A stretch of 64,000 nt of DNA, taken from NCBI RefSeq assembly GCF_019880555.1, contig NZ_JAINVU010000005.1:186001-250000 (forward strand), given 5' to 3'. The stretch is from Hephaestia mangrovi (lineage in GTDB: Bacteria > Pseudomonadota > Alphaproteobacteria > Sphingomonadales > Sphingomonadaceae). This document shows positions 56,125 through 64,000 of the stretch, in pieces (within the stretch, counting starts at the first letter, position 1; the number at the start of each line of letters is the position of its first letter). Position numbers and translations under genes: made by a program. The notes beneath the pieces are model-generated. The model was not told the origin of the DNA, ran no database searches, and saw nothing but the letters and a program-made list of their open reading frames with translations.

Positions 56125-57213
56125 CTATGCGGCGGCGCCTTCCAGCGTCGGATAATCGACATAGCCTTCGGGTCCGCGCGCATACCAGGTCGGCATGTCG
56201 TCGGGATTGAGCTCGGCGCCACGGCGGAAGCGTTCGGGCAGATCGGGATTGGCAAGGAAGGTGCGGCCGAAGGCGACAGCGTCGGCAATCCCGGCACCGA
56301 GCACTGCCTGCGCGTCGGCGGCGCGGAAATCCTGATTGAGCACCAGCGGCCGGCCGAACACCTCGCGAATCGCCGGCGAGACCTTGGGCTGAGTGGTGCT
56401 GCCGAATGTGCCGTCGGGGCCTGGCTCGCGGAGCTCGAGGAAAGCGATGCCGATCTCGTCCAGCGCCCTGGCGGCGGGCACGAACACCGATTCGGGATCG
56501 CTGTCGATCACGCCCTGGGTATCGCCATTGGGCGAAAAACGCACCGCGGTGCGGTCGGCCCCTGCCACCGAAGCGATCCGTTCGACCACCTCGCGCAGCA
56601 GGCGGATGCGATTCTCCACGCCGCCGCCATAATCGTCGGTGCGCTGGTTGGCGCCATCGCGCAGAAACTGGTCGATCAGATAGCCATTGGCGGCGTGAAG
56701 CTGCACGCCGTCGAACCCCGCCGCGATGGCGTTGCGAGTCGCGCGCTCATAATCATCGAGCAACCGCGGGATTTCCGCGACGTCGAGCGGGCGCGCCTCG
56801 GCGTAAGGCTGCTTGCCGTCATAGGTGTGCGCCTTGCCCGGCGCGGTGGTCGCCGATGACGAGACGGGGCGCGCGCCGTCGAGGAAGTCGGGATGAACGA
56901 TCCGGCCCATGTGCCACAGTTGCGCGAAGATCCGCCCGCCGGCGCCTTGCACCGCCTGCGTCACCGGCTTCCACGCCTCGGTCTGCTCATCGGTCCACAG
57001 CCCCGGCGCATAGGGCCAGCCCAGCCCCTCGCGGCTGATTCCGGTCGCTTCGGAGATGATCAGCCCGGCCGAGGCGCGCTGCGCATAATAATCGGCCATG
57101 ATCGGGGTCGGCACATGTTCGCGAGTCGCGCGACCGCGCGTCAGCGGCGCCATCAGGACGCGATTCGGCGCTTCCACGGCGCCGAGCTGAATGGGGTCGA
57201 AAAGGCTTGGCAT
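56125..57213 (-). CDS. alkene reductase, Old Yellow Enzyme family
   Basis: 362 residues, FMN TIM barrel. NRVLMAPLTRGRATREHVPT, the substrate-binding pair in VQLHAANGYLIDQFLRDGANQRTDDYGG (HxxN) and ADAVAFGRTFLANPDLP match NemA/OYE ene-reductases, which reduce activated C=C bonds and nitro compounds with NAD(P)H. ATG at 57213. Single gene between fliC and fliD, not functionally linked to flagella. Confidence 0.94.
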   Translation of the reverse strand: MPSLFDPIQLGAVEAPNRVLMAPLTRGRATREHVPTPIMADYYAQRASAGLIISEATGISREGLGWPYAPGLWTDEQTEAWKPVTQAVQGAGGRIFAQLWHMGRIVHPDFLDGARPVSSSATTAPGKAHTYDGKQPYAEARPLDVAEIPRLLDDYERATRNAIAAGFDGVQLHAANGYLIDQFLRDGANQRTDDYGGGVENRIRLLREVVERIASVAGADRTAVRFSPNGDTQGVIDSDPESVFVPAARALDEIGIAFLELREPGPDGTFGSTTQPKVSPAIREVFGRPLVLNQDFRAADAQAVLGAGIADAVAFGRTFLANPDLPERFRRGAELNPDDMPTWYARGPEGYVDYPTLEGAAA

Positions 57214-57299
57214 AAGGTTTCCTTTTGCTACCGGGCTGTCGCCATATAGGAGGGCGGGGCGCGGCAATGCACCGGCGAACGGACCAAAGATTTTCTCGT

Positions 57300-58205
57300 A
57301 TGCCGCAAAGCGAATCGCCCGCGCTGGCCCTCGCCGCGCTGTTTCTCGCCAATGCGGCACTGGCCTTTGGGCCATGGTTCGTGCGGCTTGCCGACGTCGG
57401 GCCGGTCGCCGTCGGCTTCTGGCGAGTCGCACTGGCGGTGCCGCTGCTCGCTGTGATGGCGCTGGCCAGCGGCGCGCGACCGCGGCGCCTCGCGCCGGCC
57501 CTATGGGGCGTGCTTGCTGCAGGCGGCCTGTGCTTCGCCGCCGATCTTGCCAGCTGGCATATCGGCATCCTGCGCACCACGCTCGCCAACGCGACCCTGA
57601 TCGGCAACTCGGCGATCCTGTTCTACCCGATCTACGGCTTCGTGATCGCCCGCACCTTGCCGAGCCGCGGCCAGGGGCTCGCCCTGCTGCTCGCCGCGAT
57701 CGGCGCCGGACTGCTGATGGGCCGGTCTTACGAACTGTCGACGCGCAATCTCGCCGGGGACCTGCTGTGCCTCGCGGCGGGCATTCTCTACACCGGCTAT
57801 TTCATCCTGATGGCGCGCGCTCGCGCGGTGATGGCGCCGCTGCCGGCGCTGACGCTGTCGTCGATCGCCAGCGTCGTGCCGCTTTTGGTGTTCGCGACGC
57901 TCCTCGGCGAGCACATCTGGCCGCACCATTGGGCGCCGCTGATCGGCGTCGCGCTGGCGAGCCAGGTGCTCGGGCAGGGGATGATGATCTACGCGCTCGG
58001 CAAGCTGCCGCCGCTGGTCGTCGGCATCGCGCTGCTTACCCAGCCGATCATCGCCGGCACGGTCGGCTGGCTGGTCTATGGCGAAACGCTGGGCGTGGCG
58101 GACCTTACCGGCGCCGCGCTGGTTGCGGTCGCGCTTGTGCTCGTTCGTCGGCGCGAGCCTGCGGCGTTGCCGATCGAGGCGATTGAGCCTAGATCGGGGG
58201 TGTGA
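57300..58205 (+). CDS. EamA family (DMT) transporter
   Basis: 301 residues, about ten membrane helices in two EamA halves. The first half contains FGPWFVRLADVGPVAVGFWRVALAVPLL and ANATLIGNSAILFYPIYGF. The second contains LGQGMMIYALGKLPPLVVGIALLTQPIIAGTVGWLVYGE. It is probably a metabolite exporter; substrate unknown. The ATG at 57300 begins just before the conserved region; an in-frame ATG at 57267 is possible. The stop overlaps the COQ9 start region. Confidence 0.9.
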   Translation: MPQSESPALALAALFLANAALAFGPWFVRLADVGPVAVGFWRVALAVPLLAVMALASGARPRRLAPALWGVLAAGGLCFAADLASWHIGILRTTLANATLIGNSAILFYPIYGFVIARTLPSRGQGLALLLAAIGAGLLMGRSYELSTRNLAGDLLCLAAGILYTGYFILMARARAVMAPLPALTLSSIASVVPLLVFATLLGEHIWPHHWAPLIGVALASQVLGQGMMIYALGKLPPLVVGIALLTQPIIAGTVGWLVYGETLGVADLTGAALVAVALVLVRRREPAALPIEAIEPRSGV

Positions 58206-58867
58206 TGGACATGCTGCCGCCAGACGCCACGCTCGACGAGATCCGTGCCGCGATCGCCCCCGATCTCGCGGTCAATGCCGCTTTCGACGGCTGGACGGAG
58301 GCTGCGATCACCGCTGCGGCGGCTGGCCATGGCGTTGATCCCGATGTCGCCCGTCTCGCTTTTCCGAACGGCGCGATCGACATGATTGCCGCCTGGTTCG
58401 AGGCGATCGACCGCGCGATGATCGCCGCGGTGCCCGATGCCGCGCTGGCCGGGATGAAGATTCGCGAGCGCATCTCGGCCCAGGTCGAGGCGCGGCTCGA
58501 TGCGCTGGCCCCCGATCGCGAGGCGCTGCGTCGCGCGCTCGCCATCCTCGCGCGCCCGCGCAACGCGCTTGCTGCGGCGAAGCTCGGCTGGCACGCCGCC
58601 GACCTGATGTGGCGCCGCGCCGGCGACACCGCGACCGATTACAATCACTACACCAAGCGCACGATTCTCGCCGGGGTCTACACCGCGACGATCGCCGTGT
58701 TCCTCGATGACGAGAGCGAGGGCCTGGCCGATACCCGCGCCTTCCTGTCACGCCGGATCGACGGCATCCTGCGGTTCGAGAAGGCCAAGGCACAATTCGC
58801 CGGGCGGCGCGATCACCTGCCCAGCCTGTCGCGCTTCATCGGCCGTTTGCGCTACCCGCCGGCCTGA
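58205..58867 (+). CDS. COQ9 family ubiquinone biosynthesis protein
   Basis: 220 residues, all-helical TetR-like fold. FDGWTEAAITAAAAGHGVDP, FPNGAIDMIAAWFEAID and DLMWRRAGDTATDYNHYTKRTILAGVYTATIAVFLDD are the COQ9 signature. Mitochondrial COQ9 binds lipids and presents demethoxy-quinone to COQ7. ATG at 58205 (TGATG with the transporter stop); a GTG at 58202 is the alternative. No other ubiquinone gene is nearby. Confidence 0.93.
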   Translation: MDMLPPDATLDEIRAAIAPDLAVNAAFDGWTEAAITAAAAGHGVDPDVARLAFPNGAIDMIAAWFEAIDRAMIAAVPDAALAGMKIRERISAQVEARLDALAPDREALRRALAILARPRNALAAAKLGWHAADLMWRRAGDTATDYNHYTKRTILAGVYTATIAVFLDDESEGLADTRAFLSRRIDGILRFEKAKAQFAGRRDHLPSLSRFIGRLRYPPA

Positions 58868-58892
58868 CCCCGCGCCCACCCACGATTTTCGC

Positions 58893-58919
58893 TAAAGTTT
58901 CGCCGCAAGCGGTCGCTTC
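58893..58919 (+). promoter_or_regulatory. sigma28-like promoter of fliD-fliS
   Basis: TAAAGTTT (58893-58900, a perfect match to the sigma28 -35 consensus), then 11 bp, then GTCGCTTC (58912-58919). Aligned without gaps, 23 of 31 positions match the block upstream of fliC. The fliD ATG is 23 bp after the -10. Confidence 0.7.
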
Positions 58920-58942
58920 TCCTGGGAAAGGGGAACGGGGCG

Positions 58943-60448
58943 ATGACGACCACCAGCGGCACGAGTTCGACCAGCAGCAGCTCGACCAGTGCGACTGCGT
59001 CGATCATCAGCCAGCTCAACGCCGGCTCGGGCATCGATACCGGCGCTTTGGTCGATCAGCTCGTCGCCGCGCAATTCGCCACGCAGGAAGACCAGCTCTC
59101 GACCAAGGGCGACACACTGACCGCGGAGATCAGCGCGGTCGGCCAGCTCAAGAGCGACATCACCGGATTCACGTCGGCGCTGTCGACGCTGATCAAGGGC
59201 GGCACGCTGCAAACCGCACCGACTACCTCCAACAGCAGCATCGTGGGCGTGTCGGCGCTGGCCGGCGCCTCGCTTGCCGGCCTATCGGCGCAGCTCGAAG
59301 TCGATCAGCTCGCCACCGCGCAATCCGCCTCGAGCGGGGTCATTGCCGATCCGCTTGCCACGATCGGCGGTGGCACGATGACGCTGACGTTCGGCACCGC
59401 GACCGTCAGCAATGGTCAGATGACCGGCTTCACCGCAGGCGCGGACACGCCCATCGACATCACGATTCCGGCAAATGCCAATCTCAACGACATCGCCAAG
59501 GCGATCGCCAATGCTCATGCCGGGGTTACCGCATCGGTCATCACCGACGGCAGTGGCGCGCGCCTCATGCTCAAGGGCGCGACCGGCGAGGCGCAGGCCT
59601 TCACCCTGACCGCGACCAGCGGCGATGCCGCGCTCTCCTCGCTCAATGTCGGCGTCGGCGCCACCGGCACGACGATCGGCACCGCCGCGCAGGATGCCGA
59701 AGTGACGCTCGATGGCGTCCAGTTCAGCAGATCGAGCAATTCGTTCACCGATCTCATCGCGGGCGTGCAGGTCGATCTCGCCTCGGCGCAGCCCGGCACG
59801 ATCGTGTCGATCGGCTCAAGCCGGCCGACTGCGGCGTTGAGCCAGGCGGTCACCGATTTCGTCGACACCTTCAACCAGGTGATCGCCGAGGTGAACACCG
59901 ATACCGATCCGCAGGGCGGCACGCTGAGCCAGGACACCGCGGCCAAGAACCTGAAAACGATGCTCCGCCAACTCACGCTGACCAAGCTGATCCCGAGCGG
60001 CGTCGACGGCGCCCCGACCACGCTGGCCGAGATCGGCGTCGGCACCAATCGTGACGGCACGCTCTCGGTCGACGCCGATCAGCTGTCGACGGCGCTTGCC
60101 AAATGGCCCGATCAGATCGAGGCGATGTTCGCGGATCTCAAGGGCACCAGCGTCTCGCTCGGCGCCAATGTCATCGACAGCGGCCGCGGCCTTTTGGGGG
60201 CGCTCAGTTCGATTTCGGCGAGCGCGTCGAGCACGGTCTATGGCCTCACCGCCAGCGCGACCAAATATACCAAGGCGCAATCCGATCTGTCGGACGCGAA
60301 GGACAAGCTGACCAAGCAGGAAACCGATACCCGCGCCCGCCTGACGCAGCAGTTCGCGACGATGGATTCGATGGTCGCGTCGTACAAATCGACCCAGACC
60401 TTCCTGCAACAGCAGATCGACGCCTGGAACGGCAAGAGCGGCAACTGA
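58943..60448 (+). CDS. fliD: flagellar filament cap protein FliD
   Basis: 501 residues. A Ser/Thr-rich start and then the N-terminal helical domain SGIDTGALVDQLVAAQFATQEDQLSTKGDTLTAEISAVGQLKSDITGF. The middle contains beta-rich DLASAQPGTIVSI, and the C-terminal helix includes ARLTQQFATMDSMVASYKSTQTFLQQQIDAWNGK. It caps the filament and aids flagellin insertion. Directly followed by fliS. Confidence 0.96.
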   Translation: MTTTSGTSSTSSSSTSATASIISQLNAGSGIDTGALVDQLVAAQFATQEDQLSTKGDTLTAEISAVGQLKSDITGFTSALSTLIKGGTLQTAPTTSNSSIVGVSALAGASLAGLSAQLEVDQLATAQSASSGVIADPLATIGGGTMTLTFGTATVSNGQMTGFTAGADTPIDITIPANANLNDIAKAIANAHAGVTASVITDGSGARLMLKGATGEAQAFTLTATSGDAALSSLNVGVGATGTTIGTAAQDAEVTLDGVQFSRSSNSFTDLIAGVQVDLASAQPGTIVSIGSSRPTAALSQAVTDFVDTFNQVIAEVNTDTDPQGGTLSQDTAAKNLKTMLRQLTLTKLIPSGVDGAPTTLAEIGVGTNRDGTLSVDADQLSTALAKWPDQIEAMFADLKGTSVSLGANVIDSGRGLLGALSSISASASSTVYGLTASATKYTKAQSDLSDAKDKLTKQETDTRARLTQQFATMDSMVASYKSTQTFLQQQIDAWNGKSGN

Positions 60449-60450
60449 TC

Positions 60451-60852
60451 ATGGGCCGTTATGCGACCAGGCTGGGCCGCGACCCGGCGGCGACCTATCG
60501 CCAGATCGACGTCGCCGGGCGCACCGCCGAAGCCGATCCGCACCAGCTCGTCGAACTGCTCTATGACGAGCTGATCCACGCGCTGCGCACCGTCGCCTGG
60601 GCGACCGAGCATCGCCGCTTCAAGGTCAAGAGCGAGAAGGCGACGCGCGCCACCGCGATCCTGTTCGCGCTGGAGGCCGGCCTCGATTTCGAAAAGGGCG
60701 GCGCCGTCGCCGTCACCCTGGCGCAGCTCTATCAGGGCGCGCGCAAGGCGGTGATCGAGGCGAGCGTCGGGCGCGACCCCAAACCGTTCCTCGACGTCGC
60801 TGCCAATCTCGAGGAGATCGCCGCGGCCTGGCGCAGCCTGCGCGCCGGTTGA
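60451..60852 (+). CDS. fliS: flagellin export chaperone FliS
   Basis: 133 residues, helical: PHQLVELLYDELIHALRTVAWATEHRRFKVKSEKATRATAILFALEAGLDFEKGG matches FliS. It binds the C-terminal disordered part of flagellin to prevent premature assembly. ATG at 60451, 2 bp after fliD. Convergent with the GNAT gene, 6 bp between stops. Confidence 0.93.
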   Translation: MGRYATRLGRDPAATYRQIDVAGRTAEADPHQLVELLYDELIHALRTVAWATEHRRFKVKSEKATRATAILFALEAGLDFEKGGAVAVTLAQLYQGARKAVIEASVGRDPKPFLDVAANLEEIAAAWRSLRAG

Positions 60853-60858
60853 GGCCGG

Positions 60859-61533
60859 TCAGCCGCGCACGATCAGTGCATAGGTCAGCGTCGCGCGCGC
60901 CCGGAAACCGAGCCGCTCGTAAAGCGCGATGGTTGCCGCGTGATCGGCATAGGCATGCAGGAAGGGCGTCTCGCCACGCGCGGCAATCCGCGCGGCGACC
61001 GTCGCCAGCAGGGCCGCGGCATAGCCCCGCCCGCGAAAGCCGGGGCGCGTGCACACCCCGCTCACCTCGGTAAAGCCGGGCAGCCGCAGCCGCTCGCCGG
61101 CCATTGCGACCAATCGCTCGTCATCACGAATGCCGATAAAATCGCCCAGTTCGTGCGTTCGCGCGAAGAACGGCCCCGGCTCGGTCAGTGTCGCCAGATC
61201 GAGCATGTCGGCGGCATCGCGCTCGTCGAGCGCCATGAAGGCGATTTCAGGCGCGGCCGCCGGCGCGTCGGCAACCATCTGCACGCACGCCGCCTGCTTG
61301 TGAATCCGCAAGCCGGACGGCAGCGGCGGCAAGCGGCTCTCGACCAACCCGATCATGCCGCCATCGGGGACGAGATCGGCCAGCGCGGCCAGATTGCCGG
61401 GCGCCTCATCGGCGGCTGCCGCGAACAAACCGATCGCCGGATCGAGCCGCACCGCGCGAGCATCGCCGATCGCGAATGGCCGCTGCCGCGTCGTCAGCGC
61501 ATGCCACACCGGCCTGTCGAGCACATGCGCCAT
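60859..61533 (-). CDS. GNAT family N-acetyltransferase
   Basis: 224 residues. The C-terminal acetyltransferase domain carries the acetyl-CoA loop VCTRPGFRGRGYAAALLATVAARI and the end motif ALYERLGFRARATLTYALI (FR47-like). The N-terminal half (about 1-110) is a second, degenerate GNAT-like or unknown domain. Substrate unknown. ATG at 61533, 2 bp after the ribA stop, so it may be co-transcribed with ribA. Confidence 0.9.
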   Translation of the reverse strand: MAHVLDRPVWHALTTRQRPFAIGDARAVRLDPAIGLFAAAADEAPGNLAALADLVPDGGMIGLVESRLPPLPSGLRIHKQAACVQMVADAPAAAPEIAFMALDERDAADMLDLATLTEPGPFFARTHELGDFIGIRDDERLVAMAGERLRLPGFTEVSGVCTRPGFRGRGYAAALLATVAARIAARGETPFLHAYADHAATIALYERLGFRARATLTYALIVRG

Positions 61534-61535
61534 GA

Positions 61536-62609
61536 TCAGAGCTGGTGGCCGGTACGATCGCGTTTGGTGGCGAGATAGCGTTCGTTATGCGGATTGGGCG
61601 GCAGCTTGTGCGCCACGCGCTCGACGACCGTGATGCCCGCCGCCTCCAGCCCCGCGACCTTCGCCGGATTGTTGGTCAGCAACCGGATACGATCCTGCCC
61701 GAGGAGCTGGAGCATCCGCGCTGCCACCGCGAAATCGCGCGCATCGATCGCGAAACCGAGCCGCGTGTTGGCGTCGACCGTGTCGAACCCCTGGTCCTGC
61801 AACGCATAAGCGCGCAGCTTGTTGATCAGGCCGATGCCGCGCCCTTCCTGGCGAAGATAGAGCAAGATGCCCCAGCCGCTCTCCTCGATCTCGTGGATCG
61901 CGGCGTGGAGCTGCGGCCCGCAATCGCATTTGAGGCTGCCGAGCACGTCTCCGGTCAGGCACTCGCTATGCAAGCGGACGAGCGGCGGGCCGCCGTTGGG
62001 CTGGCCGATGAGGAGCGCGACATGCTCGCCCGGCATCTCGGGGGTGCGGAACGCGACGATCTCGCTGTCCTCGGCGCCCGCCACCGGCAATCGCGCCCGC
62101 GCCGCGATAGTGAGGCGCGCGGCATCCTCATGCGCGGCGATATCGTCCGGCGTCACGCGGATGTCCGCATCGCGACCGGGGAGCACGAAGAAAGCGGGCA
62201 ATATCCCGGCGATCCGCGCAAACCGCAGCGCCGTCGCGGCGAGGTCCGGCGCCGGCGTCGCAACCGCGCGATATGGCCCCTTGAGCGGGGTCGCCAGATC
62301 GAGCTGCGGATCGGCGAGCGCGGTCGCCGCCGCCATGTCGAGCCATGGCGCGCGCGCGATCGTCACCGGCGCATCGGGCGTTGCCGCCTCGCGCTGATTG
62401 GCGAGCTTCAGCGTCTCGGCCCGCCCCGCCGACAGCAGCACCGCCGCCTCGCCGGCCGGATCGAATGCCGCCAGCCGCTCGGCATCGGCCGTCTCGATCG
62501 CCAGCAGCGCGAGCCGGACGTCGCCATCGGCGATCGCGACCGGCCAGCCGCGGCGCAGCGCATCGATCGCGCGGGCCGCGGCGCGCGGATCGCTGGCGCC
62601 CTCCTTCAT
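61536..62609 (-). CDS. ribA: GTP cyclohydrolase II with degenerate N-terminal RibB-like domain
   Basis: 357 residues. The C-terminal RibA domain (about 155-357) is complete: VRLHSECLTGDVLGSLKCDCGPQL with zinc cysteines 217, 228 and 230, LRQEGRGIGLINKLRAYALQDQG and RLLTNNPAKVAGL. The N-terminal ~150 residues resemble 3,4-dihydroxy-2-butanone 4-phosphate synthase (AIDALRRGWPVAIADGD) but lack the acidic DDEDRENEGD-type site, so that activity is probably absent. First step of riboflavin synthesis. The ATG at 62609 overlaps the exonuclease stop by 4 bp. No FMN riboswitch is seen. Confidence 0.93.
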   Translation of the reverse strand: MKEGASDPRAAARAIDALRRGWPVAIADGDVRLALLAIETADAERLAAFDPAGEAAVLLSAGRAETLKLANQREAATPDAPVTIARAPWLDMAAATALADPQLDLATPLKGPYRAVATPAPDLAATALRFARIAGILPAFFVLPGRDADIRVTPDDIAAHEDAARLTIAARARLPVAGAEDSEIVAFRTPEMPGEHVALLIGQPNGGPPLVRLHSECLTGDVLGSLKCDCGPQLHAAIHEIEESGWGILLYLRQEGRGIGLINKLRAYALQDQGFDTVDANTRLGFAIDARDFAVAARMLQLLGQDRIRLLTNNPAKVAGLEAAGITVVERVAHKLPPNPHNERYLATKRDRTGHQL

Positions 62610-63400
62610 AGCGCAAACTCGGTCATGATCGGCACATGGTCGGAGGGTTTGAGCCAGCTGCGGCACTCCTCGAACACGGTATGCGCGGTCGCCGTGGCGG
62701 CGACGTCCCCGGTCGCCCACATGTGATCGAGCCGGCGGCCGCGATCATTCTTGGTCCAGTCGGGCGAGCGATAGCTCCACCAGGTGTGCAGCCGCGCCGG
62801 CGCCGGATAGAAATGCCGGCCGAGGTCGACCCACGAATTGCTTGCCTTGAGCCCGCCGAGCGCCTCGACCTCGATCGGCGTATGGCTGACCACCTTGAGC
62901 AACTGCTTGTGGTTCCACACGTCCGCCTCAAGCGGCGCGATGTTGAAATCGCCGACCAGGATGGTCGGCACGTAGAGCGTTTCGGACCAGCGCGTCATCC
63001 GGTCGACGAAATCGAGCTTCTGCCCGAATTTCGGATTGATCTCGCGATCGGGCACGTCGCCGCCCGCCGGAACATACACATTCTCCAGCCGCACGCCGTT
63101 TTCCAGCCGCACGCCGACGTGCCGCGCCTCGCGATTGGCCTGCCAGTCGAGCCGGTCGTCCTCGGCCAGCGGCACGCGGCTCAGGATCGCGACGCCGTGG
63201 TGCATGCGCTGCCCGTGCAGCACGATATGGTCATAGCCGAGCTTGCGGAACGGCGCCTTGGGGAAATCGCCATCGATCACCTTGGTTTCCTGCAGGCACA
63301 GAATGTCCGGCTGCGCTTCCTTGAGGAAGCGTTCGACGATCTCGATCCGGAAGCGGACGGAATTGATGTTCCAGGAGACGATTTTCAACGTGTCGGCCAT
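62606..63400 (-). CDS. xth: exodeoxyribonuclease III
   Basis: 264 residues, EEP nuclease fold: IVSWNINSVRFRIEIVERFL, DILCLQETKVIDGDFP (metal Glu), VYVPAGGD, ILVGDFNIAPLEADVW, RRLDHMWAT and the final PSDHVPIMTEF (catalytic Asp-His). It acts as an AP endonuclease and 3'-5' exonuclease in base excision repair. ATG at 63400. First gene of the xth-ribA-GNAT run. Confidence 0.95.
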   Translation of the reverse strand: MADTLKIVSWNINSVRFRIEIVERFLKEAQPDILCLQETKVIDGDFPKAPFRKLGYDHIVLHGQRMHHGVAILSRVPLAEDDRLDWQANREARHVGVRLENGVRLENVYVPAGGDVPDREINPKFGQKLDFVDRMTRWSETLYVPTILVGDFNIAPLEADVWNHKQLLKVVSHTPIEVEALGGLKASNSWVDLGRHFYPAPARLHTWWSYRSPDWTKNDRGRRLDHMWATGDVAATATAHTVFEECRSWLKPSDHVPIMTEFAL

Positions 63401-63515
63401 GCGCCAGCCATGTAGCCATCGCGCCGCCGGGGCGCCAGTGCCGCACGCGCGCCTTGCCCGCGACGCTGATCGCCGCCTATCGGAGCGGCCGGACCGACGC
63501 ATCAGGATCGCCGCC

Positions 63516-64000
63516 ATGCCCCATACGCTCCTTCGCCTGGCGATGCCGCTCGCCGCCGCCTTGGTCGCCCTCTTGACCGCCGGCGGCGCGCTGGCCGCAC
63601 CGCGCTGCATGCTTGCGCCGCCCGGTCAGACGCAGCGCATCGCGGTCGACGGTACCGGGCGGCCGATGCTGCTGCACCTGCCGCGCGGCTTCGACGCCCA
63701 GTCGCCCGCGCCGATCGTCTTCCTGCTCCATGGCAGCGGCGGCACCGGCGCCGGCATCCTGGCCGAATCGCGCCTCGCCGCGGCCGCGGACCGACACGGC
63801 TTCATCGTCGCCGCGCCCGATGCCGGGATTCCCGCCGGCAAGGGTTTCGTGTGGAATATTCCCGGCGTGCCGACGACGCGCGGAACGGTCCCCGGGCCGC
63901 ACGCCGCCAACGATACCGCCTATATCGAGACCGCGATCGACCGCCTGGTCGCGGCGGGCTGCGTCGATCCGGCGCGCGTTTATGTCACCGGCCTTTCCGG
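63516..64000 (+). CDS. polyhydroxybutyrate depolymerase / feruloyl esterase-like secreted hydrolase (partial)
   Basis: The right edge cuts the gene; 161 codons are visible. A signal peptide (LRLAMPLAAALVALLTAGGALA) is followed by PAPIVFLLHGSGGTGAG, a GxG-type oxyanion loop, then HGFIVAAPDAG and DPARVYVTGLSG, which runs into the expected GLSxGG serine elbow. This resembles the LpqC/PHB-depolymerase family of periplasmic or extracellular esterases. ATG at 63516. Divergent from xth across 115 bp. Confidence 0.82.
   Translation, partial: MPHTLLRLAMPLAAALVALLTAGGALAAPRCMLAPPGQTQRIAVDGTGRPMLLHLPRGFDAQSPAPIVFLLHGSGGTGAGILAESRLAAAADRHGFIVAAPDAGIPAGKGFVWNIPGVPTTRGTVPGPHAANDTAYIETAIDRLVAAGCVDPARVYVTGLS

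Noticed and set aside
62610-62700. FMN riboswitch upstream of ribA
   Set aside because: ribA overlaps the xth stop by 4 bp, leaving no leader, and no RFN element is visible.

Overview
The window is a high-GC, gene-dense piece of an alphaproteobacterial chromosome, most likely Sphingomonas or a close sphingomonad. The evidence is the codon and amino-acid style, the gene families (COQ9, DUF1674/SDHAF4, MICOS-like protein beside hemCD, YbbN-LON-Trm112 run) and short dispersed palindromic repeats of a kind common in sphingomonads. Genes are tightly packed, with many 4-bp start/stop overlaps. I see no insertion sequence, prophage, CRISPR array or rRNA. No stretch without a gene exceeds 300 bases.

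Layout: 1-8.5 kb holds a DinG-type helicase (cut by the left edge), a dienelactone hydrolase, gpmA, a large PDZ-plus-membrane sensor-like protein, purE-purK, and a tandem pair of small secreted four-cysteine paralogues. 8.5-14.8 kb holds a glyoxalase operon (gloA, nitronate monooxygenase, gloB), a SIMPL protein, a TPR protein, two alpha/beta hydrolases, and a small XRE-regulator/membrane-protein operon with a visible promoter and operator-like repeats. 14.9-19.5 kb holds a Mur ligase divergent from an LD-carboxypeptidase, the operon ybbN / LON-domain / Trm112 / small hypothetical, and tRNA-Gly(GCC). 19.7-28.8 kb holds an aldo/keto reductase, a DUF72 protein, hemC-hemD-mitofilin-like, tsaD-gpsA, a Na+/H+ antiporter and a beta-lactamase-like lipoprotein. 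28.8-40.9 kb holds polA, a flippase-like membrane protein, the block rsmB-rpe-heparinase-purH, a DUF1674 protein, an AsmA protein and a DUF2007 protein.

40.9-54.9 kb is a nearly unbroken flagellar operon on the minus strand. In transcription order it is an FlbD-like sigma54 activator, fliE, fliF, fliG, fliH, fliI, fliJ, fliK, fliL, fliM, fliN, fliO, fliP, fliQ, fliR, flhB. It encodes the MS ring, C ring and export apparatus under a regulator placed at its head. The flagellin gene fliC is divergent from that operon. fliD-fliS lie 3 kb further on, separated from fliC by an ene-reductase, an EamA transporter and COQ9. The upstream regions of fliC and fliD share a 31-bp sigma28-like promoter motif at identical spacing, which ties the split late genes into one regulon. 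Rod, hook, stator and chemotaxis genes are not in the window.

The right end has a GNAT acetyltransferase, ribA with a degenerate N-terminal RibB-like domain, an exonuclease III, and a polyhydroxybutyrate-depolymerase-type esterase cut by the right edge. Start codons were chosen from Shine-Dalgarno matches, overlaps and family length. Functions come from motif recognition without database searches.
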